A stretch of 64,000 nt of DNA from Amedibacterium intestinale (lineage in GTDB: Bacteria; Bacillota_I; Bacilli_A; Erysipelotrichales; Erysipelotrichaceae). The translations under genes were made by a program, and so were the position numbers. A model generated the notes under the pieces. The model was not told the DNA's origin. It searched no databases and saw only the letters and a list, made by a program, of their open reading frames with translations. The stretch is from contig NZ_AP019711.1 in the NCBI RefSeq assembly GCF_010537335.1, positions 1,550,001-1,614,000 on the forward strand. The letters run 5' to 3'. Every line of letters begins with the position of its first letter. The stretch's first letter is position 1. This document shows, piece by piece, positions 25,827-39,493 of this stretch.

Positions 25827-27125
25827 TTAAGCCTGATTTTCTGCTGCTTTTGTTTCCTGTTCTTTCTTATATAGCTGATTATCATAAACTTTAAAGAATG
25901 GATACCATACAATTCCAGCAGGAATTAACATTAAATAATCCCAGATTGCATTTTGCCAACGTAATGTTCCAAAGAATTGTGCAAATCCCATTGGCATCAA
26001 TGTCATAATTGGTACGAATGCAGGAATTAGCCATCCAGTCTGATATCCGATTAATGTACATAACATAACTACTAGAATTGCTAGTACATAAGGAATACAT
26101 AAGATAGGATTATACATAATAGGCATACCGAATGTCATTGGTTCATTGATACCAAACCAGCCTGGAACCAAAGCAATTTTTGAAACCGCTCTAATTTGTT
26201 CAGATTTTGCTTTTAAACCAAAGATTGCCAAAGGAAGTGTATTACCTGTTCCTCCACAAAGTGCCATCGCACCAAATAAAGATACTGGATAGAATGTCAA
26301 TGCTTCAATACCACCTTGTGCATACGCTGCAGCATTTGCAGATAAAGCCTGCATCATCAATGGCATTAACACAGACATAAGAATCATTGTTCCATGAATC
26401 CCAAAACACCATAACAAACCAGCAAATCCACAAATGACGAACATTCCTGATACAGAAGTTAAAGCATTTAATGGTGCAGCTAAAATTGCCATAAATCCAG
26501 AACAAATACCAAAGGCACCGCCAGTTGCTGTTTGAATAATGATTTGTAAAGCATACATTGGAATCAATGCAAATGCCAAAGGAAGAATTGCAGTAAATCC
26601 ATTAACCAGTGATGGTGGACATACATCTGGCATTTTTACACGAATGTTGTGTGCAATACAGAATTTTTCAATCTGACATACAACAAATACACATAAGAAA
26701 CCAATGAACATTCCTGATGATCCCAAGTAAGTTACATCAATAACACTAGCACCAGCCTCATTGACACCCCATGTACAGGCAATCAAAGTAAATACGATGG
26801 TTGTTTGTACAGCAGACATAACTGGAGATTTCAAACCAATAGCTTTTCCATATTGATATCCCATGATAAGAACGATCCACAGAGATAACAAATCCATTGT
26901 GAAGTGATAAGGAGCATATAAAATATTATAAATTGCATCTCCATTTTCAAACAAACCAACCATTGGTCCTACGGCACAAATAATTGAGAAGATGGCACCA
27001 ACCATGATTGGCGCCATACAAGACATCATTGCACCTTGTAAAGCTGATAAAAACTTATTTGATCCTAACTTTTGTCCAAATTCCTGTAATTTTATCATCA
27101 CAGGACTATTAAAGATTCCATCCAT
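25827..27125 (-). CDS. celB: PTS cellobiose/lichenan EIIC permease
   Basis: 432 aa, about 10 membrane segments. MVGAIFSIICAVGPMVGLF near the start, LWCFGIHGTMI near residue 235 and WFGINEPMTFGMPIMYNP near 320 are hallmark segments of lactose/cellobiose-family EIIC. Imports the beta-glucoside while it is phosphorylated by EIIB. Third gene of operon 1 after EIIA and EIIB. Confidence 0.93.
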   Translation of the reverse strand: MDGIFNSPVMIKLQEFGQKLGSNKFLSALQGAMMSCMAPIMVGAIFSIICAVGPMVGLFENGDAIYNILYAPYHFTMDLLSLWIVLIMGYQYGKAIGLKSPVMSAVQTTIVFTLIACTWGVNEAGASVIDVTYLGSSGMFIGFLCVFVVCQIEKFCIAHNIRVKMPDVCPPSLVNGFTAILPLAFALIPMYALQIIIQTATGGAFGICSGFMAILAAPLNALTSVSGMFVICGFAGLLWCFGIHGTMILMSVLMPLMMQALSANAAAYAQGGIEALTFYPVSLFGAMALCGGTGNTLPLAIFGLKAKSEQIRAVSKIALVPGWFGINEPMTFGMPIMYNPILCIPYVLAILVVMLCTLIGYQTGWLIPAFVPIMTLMPMGFAQFFGTLRWQNAIWDYLMLIPAGIVWYPFFKVYDNQLYKKEQETKAAENQA

Positions 27126-27145
27126 TCTTTTTCCCTCCTATAATT

Positions 27146-27445
27146 TTATTTTTCTGCGTATAGTTTATTTGCAATCTTCATGATATTTTCACAATTTCCG
27201 ACAGCATAATCGAAAGAAGGGATTCCTTCACATGGTAAACCTGTATCTTCTTTAATTTGTTTTAAACGATAACTTACCTGTGGCCCTGTCATGATAATAT
27301 CATAATCCTGATATACGTTAGCATATTCACTTAAACCAACTGCATTAATAGAATTATCTTCCCCTCTTTCTTTCCAGTAAGCTTCCATCTTTTTCATTAA
27401 CAATCCTGTAGACATACCTCCGGCACAAACTAGTAAAATTTTCAT
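27146..27445 (-). CDS. celA: PTS cellobiose/lactose-family EIIB
   Basis: 99 aa. P-loop with the phospho-accepting Cys at position 7 (LLVCAGGMSTGLL), and IIMTGPQVSYRLKQI in the middle; full family length. Receives phosphate from the EIIA encoded 25 bp upstream and passes it to the sugar bound in EIIC. Confidence 0.94.
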   Translation of the reverse strand: MKILLVCAGGMSTGLLMKKMEAYWKERGEDNSINAVGLSEYANVYQDYDIIMTGPQVSYRLKQIKEDTGLPCEGIPSFDYAVGNCENIMKIANKLYAEK

Positions 27446-27470
27446 TTTCTTTTCCTCCTTATTTTTTAAA

Positions 27471-27794
27471 TTATTTTGCTTCTTTTTTATACATTATGAT
27501 TAATTCTTTAATTAGCTCTGTAGCGAGCATGCTTGTCATTAGATGGTCCTGAGAGTGAACAAGAAGTACATTCACTGGGGTTGGATTTCCATTTACTTCA
27601 TCAAACAACAAATCCGTTTGTGCTTTGTGAGCAAGTGTTGATGCTTCTTCTGATTTTTTCAACAATTCTTCTGCTTCATCAAAGTTTCCAGACTTAGCTG
27701 CATCCAAAGCCTGAAATGCGTATGATCTTGCATCTCCAGCATTGGCAATGATACCAAATGAAATTTCATCTATTGATTTTTTTTCTTCTTCCAT
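27471..27794 (-). CDS. celC: PTS lactose/cellobiose-family EIIA
   Basis: 107 aa all-helical EIIA. SFGIIANAGDARSYAFQAL near residue 12 and the phospho-His in VLLVHSQDHLMTSMLA near 78. First gene of operon 1, with a cre-overlapped promoter 40-70 bp upstream and palindromic operators beyond. Confidence 0.94.
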   Translation of the reverse strand: MEEEKKSIDEISFGIIANAGDARSYAFQALDAAKSGNFDEAEELLKKSEEASTLAHKAQTDLLFDEVNGNPTPVNVLLVHSQDHLMTSMLATELIKELIIMYKKEAK

Positions 27795-27831
27795 CCTTTC
27801 ACTTCCTTCCTTAACCTGTTTGCACTGTAAC

Positions 27832-27868
27832 TTTATACCACAATCGTTTATGTGTCAAAGCGCTTTCA
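27832..27868 (-). promoter_or_regulatory. Operon 1 promoter with overlapping cre box
   Basis: Minus strand: cre-like TGAAAGCGCTTTGA (27868-27855) overlaps -35 TTGACA (27858-27853), followed after 15 bp by an extended -10 TGGTATAAA. CcpA binding would block RNA polymerase. Confidence 0.75.
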
Positions 27869-27883
27869 TTAGTGAATCATGCA

Positions 27884-27916
27884 TAGTGTATACACTAAAA
27901 CTTTGTGTATACACTA
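27884..27916. promoter_or_regulatory. Tandem GTGTATACAC palindromes upstream of operon 1
   Basis: TAGTGTATACACTA (27884-27897) is a perfect palindrome; TTGTGTATACACTA (27903-27916) has one mismatch; a third partial copy TAGTGTATA begins at 27958. They lie upstream of the -35, where an activator or looping repressor would bind. Cognate regulator not identified. Confidence 0.55.
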
Positions 27917-28089
27917 GCTATACTAGAAAACATGCAAATTCACAGTATACATTTATCTAGTGTATAGATTTTCCCTTCAAAAAAAAGCTTAGTGTTTAAA
28001 TAATCACGCTTGCGTATGTCATTTCTTATAATCCGTATAAAACCACCTTCATTTGATACAAGTTTCCATCTTCATGATATAATACAGAC

Positions 28090-28602
28090 ATGAAGTTAAT
28101 AAGAAATTTTAAAATCACATCCGATGAGTTTTATGACTATTTAGAAGAAAAACTTCTTCAAGATATTCAGCAAACTACTGGAAAAAAAGTGAAGGCAAAA
28201 GAAATTAAAAAAGGATTTAGATACGACAAGAAAGACGCTTATACGACGATTACCATCAACGACTATAAACGCCATGAGATCTATTCTGCAACTGTAAAAT
28301 CAAGGACGGATTTTATCACGATTACGTATCAGACAAAAGAGACGAAAGAGGGGTTACAAATAACATTTGAAGAATATGTAGATTCTTATGACAGCGTACG
28401 TGATAAAAAAAATATTGTTTCTAGAACCTTTCATGACTGGATTTCTTTTGGACGTATGTCAAATACACTCTATGGCATACGAAATGACATTGTAAACAAA
28501 AAAGAAGGAATTTCACCTGTTAATCAAAAACAAATGGAATCCTTCAAAGGATTACGAAAAACATTAGAAAAAAAATTAAATGAAAAAGGACAGGAAGACT
28601 AA
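28090..28602 (+). CDS. DUF3284 domain protein
   Basis: 170 aa, soluble. Begins MKLIRNFKITSDEFYDYLEEKLLQDI, with TTITINDYKRHEIYSATVKSRTDFITITYQT in the middle and a basic helical tail (FKGLRKTLEKKLNEK). This matches DUF3284, a family found mainly beside cellobiose/beta-glucoside PTS genes in Firmicutes; function unknown. Divergent from the EIIA gene of operon 1, sharing the palindrome-bearing intergenic region, so probably co-regulated. Confidence 0.8.
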   Translation: MKLIRNFKITSDEFYDYLEEKLLQDIQQTTGKKVKAKEIKKGFRYDKKDAYTTITINDYKRHEIYSATVKSRTDFITITYQTKETKEGLQITFEEYVDSYDSVRDKKNIVSRTFHDWISFGRMSNTLYGIRNDIVNKKEGISPVNQKQMESFKGLRKTLEKKLNEKGQED

Positions 28603-28627
28603 CTACATAATTATTCCTGTCCTTTTC
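28583..28627. terminator. Bidirectional terminator between DUF3284 and LevR-like genes
   Basis: Arms AAAAGGACAGGAA and TTCCTGTCCTTTT with a 17-nt loop; overlaps the DUF3284 stop and ends at the LevR-like stop. Confidence 0.8.
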
Positions 28628-31273
28628 TTATATACGTTTTAATATTCTTATAATGGTTGCTATCTGTGTATCGTCAATAATAATATGAAATTTCTTTTCT
28701 AGTTCTTTCATAATTTTAGATATTATTTTAAAATCCTCCTGATATACCATGTTGATTCTTTCGTCTTCCTTCGTTATTTCAAACTTCTGACCTTCTAATA
28801 TTTTATCCAGCATACAGGCAATATGCACAAATAAACCTGTTTTTTGATCAGAATCCAAAGAATACATGACTTCAAGATCATCTATGATTTGTGGAAGAAC
28901 ACTTTTTAATTTGGAAATCGATACATAGTGGAGCTGTTCCTCCAAAAATTGATATACTTCTGTATAATTTATTCCATCTTTCGATTTAATAGGTTCAAAC
29001 AACAAAATTCTGTCCAAATCTTCTGTTTTATTTTCAAATACTTTAGAAATTGAAATAAAAGGAATTCCAAGTAATTTAGGATCATAAGTACCGACAAAAC
29101 AATGAATTTGGTATAGATTTTTAATTGTCATAATTTGCTTAATCAATTCACTTCGATTTGATATCGATAAGGCAATTACTTTCATTCCCAAATTCGAATA
29201 TTGCTCAATATACTGTTTTAATTGATAAGCTCCTCCATCCCCTGTATGACATAAAGTAACAATCACTTCTTTTCGTTTTTCTTGTTCTCCAAACATTTTT
29301 TGTAATTCAAGATTTGTTGTATGATATACATAATCAATATCTTCTTCCTGCAAACATTTACGTGCTACATCAATGCCAATCAAAGTAATCGGAACATGGA
29401 TATATCGAATCTTTACATTCTCCTCTTGTGCAATTGTATCCAGCATAGATTGGATAGAACCCATATCATAGATAACAATCACTCCCTGTCCATTGTCAAT
29501 CTGCAAAATTACAGAACGAATTTCTTCTAATGCCTGCCTTGTATCTTTTTCCAGTGCTAAATCATAACTATATACATTTTCACAATGAATCAAATTCTTT
29601 GTAACTTCCTGCAATGCTTTCGCAACTCCATGGCCATGCAGAATATATAACAATACCGGATGACATCTATTTTCTTCCTCTTCATCCTCTATTAAAAACA
29701 TAGCTAAAATAACGACTTCTTCTATGGATAGTTTTAAGTGAAAACTATCTTCCAATACCTTTGCAAGCTGCACACTAGCTGCATATTCCCTTGGATAGTC
29801 TTGAATAATTTGTATAACTTTATCATTATCAATTCGCTTTTTATCTGGCTTTAAAGTAAGCAGAGAATTGATATGAAGACATAATCCATAAAAAACACTT
29901 GGCTTAAAGCTTCTATTTAGTTCATCCTGACAAGTATTTAATATCTTCTGAACAGCATTTATTAATTTCGGATCTACAATTTTTGAAAGCTGCTCTATAT
30001 CATATGTATCCTCTAAACCATCAAAACATTTGTATCGCTTAAATAGATTTGATATATGATTATTAATAACATCTTTGATTCCCGATGAATTAATTCCTCT
30101 TTTTGACAGTTCATCGTATTGAAGCTGAATGTCTTTATATAAGTCCCTGGTTTCATGCGATGTTAAATTTTTATAATCCATATTACAATCAAAGATAAAC
30201 AACTTTTGAGTACCAAGCAATGCAAAGATTTCCTGTCCCCTCGTACGTACTTTAATAAGACTTTTTTGTACTACACTAGAAAAATCATGCAGACATACTT
30301 CTATACTGGAATTAACATCTTCTATGACCCTGACACAAGCAGTTGCACATGCTTTCCTAATTTCCATCTCTAATTCTTTGATATTCCGTGGAAAATCCGC
30401 CAGCAGCAATCCTTGCATAACTTCTTGTGTAATTTCAATGTTTCGCTTTGCATTATTTGCCTCAACAGAGAAAAAATATTTAATTAGTTCAAGTCTTTCT
30501 TTTAAGGGTCTATTTTGTAATTCAGGAAGTTCAATAACCATTGGAATTCTTTGATTAAACTGATAAAGGGCACTTGGATTACACGATAACACAAGAAAAA
30601 CATCCTTACAATCCACGGAAGACTTCCGATCTTCACTATAGATTATCCCAGATTCTATAAAACTGGATAAAAAGCTAATTTGTTTTGCGTTTAATAATTC
30701 CGCACCATCAATAAACAGCATTCCACCCTTTGCTTTATAAAATAAAGTATGTTCTAAAGAAATAGAATTATCTACTCCCCTACCAAAAATTTCTGCATCT
30801 AATTCATTTATATTTTTTTGATAATGGCGACAATTTATTTTTATAAAAGGGGCAGAAGAGGTAAAGATCTTCTTTTCTTTCGCAAAGGCATACATGGAAT
30901 AAACAAAATGTGTAGTCCCACAGCCTGGTTTCGCACTAATTAAAACATTTAAACTTCGTTTTGGATATAAAATTGCAGCTTTTGCCACTTGAAATGCATT
31001 CGCAAGACTCCCTTTTGCACCTATGAAAATTTTATCTCCATAACATATTTCTTCCATTTCATTTTTTTCAGGTATCCGATACAATACAGGTCTTCCTGTT
31101 GTTTTTTCAAGTTTTCCTTCCTTTACTAATGTGTTTAACAAACTAGAAACATTCGATCTTTGAATTTGAAAAGCATCTGCAATTTCATTCGTTGACAATC
31201 CTTCTTTATGGATACTATCTGTAAAAACTTCTCTTTGAATATACTCCAACAAACTTTCTTTTGTTGTTTTCAT
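28628..31273 (-). CDS. LevR/LicR-like PRD regulator with degenerate AAA+ domain
   Basis: 881 aa from ATG 31273 (AGGGGAG upstream; the ATG at 31297 is less good). N-terminal winged HTH (residues 5-65). Next an AAA+ domain shaped like sigma-54 activators (NINELDAEIFGRG, GGMLFIDGAELLN, FPRNIKELE), but the P-loop reads AKPGCGTTH without the usual GK[ST], the acidic pair after LFID is lost and no GAFTGA loop is present. Then a PRD, an EIIA-Man-like domain (LLYILHGHGVAKAL near 545, the His candidate) and a second PRD near the C-terminus. PTS phosphorylation of PRD histidines would set its activity. Probable regulator of operon 1. Confidence 0.85.
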   Translation of the reverse strand: MKTTKESLLEYIQREVFTDSIHKEGLSTNEIADAFQIQRSNVSSLLNTLVKEGKLEKTTGRPVLYRIPEKNEMEEICYGDKIFIGAKGSLANAFQVAKAAILYPKRSLNVLISAKPGCGTTHFVYSMYAFAKEKKIFTSSAPFIKINCRHYQKNINELDAEIFGRGVDNSISLEHTLFYKAKGGMLFIDGAELLNAKQISFLSSFIESGIIYSEDRKSSVDCKDVFLVLSCNPSALYQFNQRIPMVIELPELQNRPLKERLELIKYFFSVEANNAKRNIEITQEVMQGLLLADFPRNIKELEMEIRKACATACVRVIEDVNSSIEVCLHDFSSVVQKSLIKVRTRGQEIFALLGTQKLFIFDCNMDYKNLTSHETRDLYKDIQLQYDELSKRGINSSGIKDVINNHISNLFKRYKCFDGLEDTYDIEQLSKIVDPKLINAVQKILNTCQDELNRSFKPSVFYGLCLHINSLLTLKPDKKRIDNDKVIQIIQDYPREYAASVQLAKVLEDSFHLKLSIEEVVILAMFLIEDEEEENRCHPVLLYILHGHGVAKALQEVTKNLIHCENVYSYDLALEKDTRQALEEIRSVILQIDNGQGVIVIYDMGSIQSMLDTIAQEENVKIRYIHVPITLIGIDVARKCLQEEDIDYVYHTTNLELQKMFGEQEKRKEVIVTLCHTGDGGAYQLKQYIEQYSNLGMKVIALSISNRSELIKQIMTIKNLYQIHCFVGTYDPKLLGIPFISISKVFENKTEDLDRILLFEPIKSKDGINYTEVYQFLEEQLHYVSISKLKSVLPQIIDDLEVMYSLDSDQKTGLFVHIACMLDKILEGQKFEITKEDERINMVYQEDFKIISKIMKELEKKFHIIIDDTQIATIIRILKRI

Positions 31274-31324
31274 CCCAACTCCCCTGCCTTTCCACATATA
31301 GTATAATACATTTTAAGTCATATA

Positions 31325-31358
31325 AAAATACACCTACTTGCAGGAAGCAGGTATATTC
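31325..31358 (-). terminator. Terminator of operon 2
   Basis: Minus strand: ATACCTGCTT / AAGTAGGTGT stem, loop CCTGC, then TTTTTAT, 15 bp after the GH1 stop. Confidence 0.75.
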
Positions 31359-31373
31359 TTATAAGGTTTACAT

Positions 31374-34317
<2,944 letters not shown>

Positions 34318-34328
34318 TTACCTCCGAT

Positions 34329-34910
34329 TTATTGTATCTTAGAAAAGTCATGGTTGATTATTTCAACCAGTTTAAATTCATTATTGTCAAATTCGAATTT
34401 TAATATGCAGCAGTTGTCTAAACGCCCCTTTTTATCAACAGAACTTGTATGTTCCCAATAGCGCATAAATTGACGACAGCTTGCCCCATGAGAAACAGCC
34501 AGCACACATTGATGATCTTCCTTTTTCATAATATCCATTAATGTATCTGCTACACGTTTTCGAAAAGAAATCTCTTCTTCTCCACCATACGTCACAAAGA
34601 AATCTTTATAAGGAAGGGATGGATTAAGATCCTCGCTCTCCCCTTCAAACATACCAAAATTCCACTCTTTTAATCCTTTCACACGCTGGTATGGCATATC
34701 ACATACATATTCCAGCGTATCACATGCTCTTTCTGATGTTGAAGAATATGCATGATCAAAAACAATGTTCTTTCGTTTAAAATATTCTCCAGCAATTTTT
34801 GCCTGCTGAATACCTGTTTGTGTCAAAGGGGAATCACACCATCCCTGTATTTTTCTGCGCACATTAAACAAAGTTTGCCCATGACGCATTAAATATAGTG
34901 TTTTTTTCAT
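34329..34910 (-). CDS. Histidine phosphatase family protein (operon 2)
   Basis: 193 aa. Phosphoglycerate-mutase-like fold with catalytic LMRHGQT at residues 7-13, QGWCDSPLTQTG, the second half-site ERACDTLE near 62 and SHGAS near 140. Paralogue of 40328-40891 in operon 3. Its position inside a phospho-glycosidase operon suggests hydrolysis of a small sugar phosphate derived from the imported glycoside. Confidence 0.9.
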   Translation of the reverse strand: MKKTLYLMRHGQTLFNVRRKIQGWCDSPLTQTGIQQAKIAGEYFKRKNIVFDHAYSSTSERACDTLEYVCDMPYQRVKGLKEWNFGMFEGESEDLNPSLPYKDFFVTYGGEEEISFRKRVADTLMDIMKKEDHQCVLAVSHGASCRQFMRYWEHTSSVDKKGRLDNCCILKFEFDNNEFKLVEIINHDFSKIQ

Positions 34911-34941
34911 TGTCTTAGTTCCTTATATATGACTTGAATAT

Positions 34942-36432
<1,491 letters not shown>

Positions 36433-36493
36433 TTAAACCAAAGAAAGGTTCAATTCGTAGAATACACCCGAATTAAACCTTTATCATATGAAA

Positions 36494-38320
36494 TTAGTTT
36501 AAGCAGCTGATAATATCATCTCCTGCTTTCACAGTTCCTGATGCCATTTCTACTACATCTAAATAATCTGCTGTATTTGTAACAATTACAGGTGTAATCA
36601 TAGAATATCCTTCTGCTTTGATAGCCTCTACATCACAAGTTACAAGAACATCACCTTTTTTAACTTTATCACCTTGTTTTACATGTGCTTCAAAATATTT
36701 TCCATCTAATTTAACTGTATCCATTCCCAAGTGAATCAAGATTTCTGCGCCATTATCACTCACTAGTCCAATTGCATGTTTTGTAGGGAATAACGTCATA
36801 ACGGTTCCATCTACTGGAGATACAACTTTTCCATCTGCAGGATCGATTGCGACCCCATTTCCTAATAAACCTTGAGCAAATGCATCATCTTTTGCTTCTG
36901 ATAAAGGAAGTACATTTCCATTTATTGGGCTGCAGATAACTTCTCTTCCTTTCACAAGTTTTTCTTCTTTATTTTCGATAACTGCTTCTTTTTTGTCTTT
37001 GTATGTTACAAATGCAATGATAAATCCAATAACGATAGCAGCTACCGCAACAATAACAGCTGAAATAATACTTCCACTTCCATTTGCAGGATCAATCATT
37101 GCAGGAAGTGCAAATACACCCATTCCACCCATCGTAAACTGAGAAACACCAAGCAATACAGATAAACCGCCGATGACACCTGCGCCAACACAAGTTAAGA
37201 TAAACTGTTTTCCATTTGGAAGAGTTACCCCATAAATAGCAGGTTCTGTAACACCAAAGATACCAGAAATCCAAGCAGGCAATGCGATTGTTTTTAATTT
37301 TTTATTTTTAGATTTTAACCAAATCGCAAATACTGCACCTGTCTGCACAAAAGATGGAAAAGCAACTACTGCCATCAAAGGCTGAGGTTCTCCAGCCATT
37401 AACCCCATCATCATTGGTAAAACAACAAGTACATGACATCCTACCATGACAAGCAATTGCCATAAGAAACCAAGTAAAATACCTGCAACGATTGGACTAA
37501 ATCCATATGCTCCCTGAATAACGTTGTTAATGATCGCACCTACTTCATTTGCTGCAGGACCAATTAAACAAAATCCTACTGGAACACAAACAAATAATAC
37601 AACGGCAGGAACTACGAATGTTTTTACTACATCCGGTACTACTTTATTTAACCATTTTTCCATTGGTACTGCAATAAATGACATTACCAAAATTGGAAGC
37701 ATTGTACTTGTATAAGTCGCATTTACGTTAAATCCTAAAACGTTTAGATTTACACCTTGTAATGCTGGATAACAAAGTGCAGCTCCAAGTGTCATACCTA
37801 GATATGGATTTCCTCCTAATTTCTTAAATGCGTTAAATCCTAAAATAATAGGGAAGAACCAAAACATTGCATCGGCTGCACCTGCCAAAATCTGTCCAAG
37901 ACCAGATGCTGCAGGAATAAGACCAGCCATATCTAAAATTATATTTACACCTTTTAAAATACCACTTGCACAAAGAATTCCAATAGATGGCATAAAAATT
38001 CCTGAAATGATATCCAATGCAGCTTCAGAGAATTTACGTTTTACTTTTTCTCCACTGCCTTCTCCACCACTAATTCCAGCAACTTCACATACATCTTTGA
38101 ATACATCTGGAACATGATTTCCAATAACAACCTGATATTGTCCTGCTGTCTGCATAACAGTAACAACACCATCCATGTTTTTCAAAACATCTGTATTTGC
38201 TTTCCCTTCATCTTTTAACTGAAAACGTAGACGTGTAACACAATGTGTTAAACTTAACACATTTTCTTTACCTCCGACATTTTTAATAATGTCTTTTGCT
38301 AATTGTTCATACTTACCCAT
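36494..38320 (-). CDS. bglP: PTS beta-glucoside-specific EIIBCA
   Basis: 608 aa three-domain permease. EIIB at the N-terminus with phospho-Cys in SLTHCVTRLRFQL (about residue 27), EIIC from about 105 to 440 (multiple membrane helices, FGVTEPAIYGVTLP), and a glucose-type EIIA at the C-terminus with ILIHLGMDTVKLDG (phospho-His near 531). No EIIA gene elsewhere is needed. First gene of operon 2, preceded by a LicT-type antiterminator/terminator leader and a cre-overlapped promoter. Confidence 0.95.
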   Translation of the reverse strand: MGKYEQLAKDIIKNVGGKENVLSLTHCVTRLRFQLKDEGKANTDVLKNMDGVVTVMQTAGQYQVVIGNHVPDVFKDVCEVAGISGGEGSGEKVKRKFSEAALDIISGIFMPSIGILCASGILKGVNIILDMAGLIPAASGLGQILAGAADAMFWFFPIILGFNAFKKLGGNPYLGMTLGAALCYPALQGVNLNVLGFNVNATYTSTMLPILVMSFIAVPMEKWLNKVVPDVVKTFVVPAVVLFVCVPVGFCLIGPAANEVGAIINNVIQGAYGFSPIVAGILLGFLWQLLVMVGCHVLVVLPMMMGLMAGEPQPLMAVVAFPSFVQTGAVFAIWLKSKNKKLKTIALPAWISGIFGVTEPAIYGVTLPNGKQFILTCVGAGVIGGLSVLLGVSQFTMGGMGVFALPAMIDPANGSGSIISAVIVAVAAIVIGFIIAFVTYKDKKEAVIENKEEKLVKGREVICSPINGNVLPLSEAKDDAFAQGLLGNGVAIDPADGKVVSPVDGTVMTLFPTKHAIGLVSDNGAEILIHLGMDTVKLDGKYFEAHVKQGDKVKKGDVLVTCDVEAIKAEGYSMITPVIVTNTADYLDVVEMASGTVKAGDDIISCLN

Positions 38321-38360
38321 GTTAACTCCTCCTATTAGGTAATCAAGTGTGTTTTTGACA

Positions 38361-38448
38361 AAAGAAAAACCTATCTACAACAAAAAGAATGTAATTTCAT
38401 CTTTTCTGTTATAAATAGGTTTAGCTTGTACTTAAACAATCACTATCC
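38361..38448 (-). promoter_or_regulatory. RAT antiterminator/terminator leader of operon 2
   Basis: Minus strand: a ribonucleic antiterminator of about 32 nt (38448-38417, beginning GGATAGTGATTG and ending GCTAAACCT) overlaps the 5' arm of a terminator whose 3' arm is GTAGATAGG followed by TTTTTCTTTT (about 38375-38361). This is the BglG/SacY-type switch: bound antiterminator stabilises the RAT hairpin and prevents termination. Nearly identical to 42603-42688. Confidence 0.88.
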
Positions 38449-38463
38449 GTTTTTCACGTTTTT

Positions 38464-38499
38464 ATTATATCAATTATTTTAATTTTGTCAACGCTTTCA
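38464..38499 (-). promoter_or_regulatory. Operon 2 promoter with cre box overlapping the -35
   Basis: Minus strand: cre TGAAAGCGTTGACA (38499-38486) includes -35 TTGACA; -10 TATAAT at 38469-38464 after a 16-bp spacer. Confidence 0.85.
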
Positions 38500-38567
38500 T
38501 GCGTTTTTTTGTTTATAAAATTTTGAAGCCAATACCATTTTAACTTTAACTCAACTTGCAAAGCTAA

Positions 38568-38610
38568 AAAACACCCTCTTTCACATGGATTCAGGTGTAT
38601 ATTTCCTCAA
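38568..38610 (-). terminator. Possible terminator of operon 3
   Basis: Minus strand ACACC (38598-38594) and GGTGT (38575-38571) pair around a long loop and run into TTTTTT. The stem is short, so this is tentative. Confidence 0.35.
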
Positions 38611-38619
38611 TTCTTTATT

Positions 38620-39477
38620 CTATTTATTATCTCTATTTATAATCTTCATCATTTCTGCTGTAACTGCATAATCGTTATTATTTCCAATGATGTGATTTGC
38701 ACTTTCTTTTGCTTTTTCTGCTGCATTTTCCATTGCATAGGAATGTGGAAAACTAGCCAACATTGTGACATCATTGCCACTATCCCCAAATACTGCCACT
38801 TCTTCCTTCTTTATTCCAAGCAATTCACTCAAATACAACAAAGCCGTGCCTTTATCCGCTTCTTTTCTTGTTATTTCAATCGACATGCCATCATAAGCAA
38901 TATGGAACATATCTTTCCCAAACAAATGAAACAATCGCTCTCTAATTATCTTTTCTATGGAATCATCACAGCACATAAAATCAATCTTATAAATCTTATT
39001 TGAAGCAATTTCCTCACTACTTGCATTAAAAATATTTTTTGAAAAAAACGTACATGCAATTTCTTCATAATTTATCGCTTGTTTAAATTTATCTGGTATG
39101 TTCTCTAGTACATACGCTTCAAAAGATTCTTTATCCTGTTGAACCCATTTATCTCGCATTCCAAGAAATTCCAAAGGATAGTTAGCGAATTCTTCACAAA
39201 TGGCTTTTGTAACTTCATATGAAAAAGGATAGCTTTTCAAAAGATTATGCTTTTGATCTAATATGATGGCACCATTCATGGAAACGACATACGCAGGCAA
39301 TCTCCACAAATATTCTTCCATTTCAATTTCACGTAAATTTCTTCCTGTCGCAAAACACATCAAATAATTCTTATCGATCATTTGTTTTAAAGTATTATAA
39401 ATCTTCTCATCACAACCTGGCTGTTTACTTAACAACAAAGTTCCATCAAGATCTGTCGCAAACAATTTTATCATCAT
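38620..39477 (-). CDS. Cof-type HAD phosphatase (operon 3, distal)
   Basis: 285 aa. Motif I DLDGTLLLSKQ at residue 8, ATGRN near 44, and GDSGNDVTML near 231, with a C2B cap between. Closest in the window to the HAD protein at 43134 (both begin MIKLFA.DLDGTLL and have GNDYAV or DHAV-type tails). Substrate probably a phosphorylated sugar or polyol released from PTS substrates; not determinable from sequence. Confidence 0.9.
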   Translation of the reverse strand: MMIKLFATDLDGTLLLSKQPGCDEKIYNTLKQMIDKNYLMCFATGRNLREIEMEEYLWRLPAYVVSMNGAIILDQKHNLLKSYPFSYEVTKAICEEFANYPLEFLGMRDKWVQQDKESFEAYVLENIPDKFKQAINYEEIACTFFSKNIFNASSEEIASNKIYKIDFMCCDDSIEKIIRERLFHLFGKDMFHIAYDGMSIEITRKEADKGTALLYLSELLGIKKEEVAVFGDSGNDVTMLASFPHSYAMENAAEKAKESANHIIGNNNDYAVTAEMMKIINRDNK

Positions 39478-39493
39478 TTATTTCCAGCCTTTA

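Noticed and set aside
27795-28089. Sigma-54 promoter for the LevR-like regulator
   Set aside because: No TGGCAC-N5-TTGC-like element; a sigma-A promoter with extended -10 is present.
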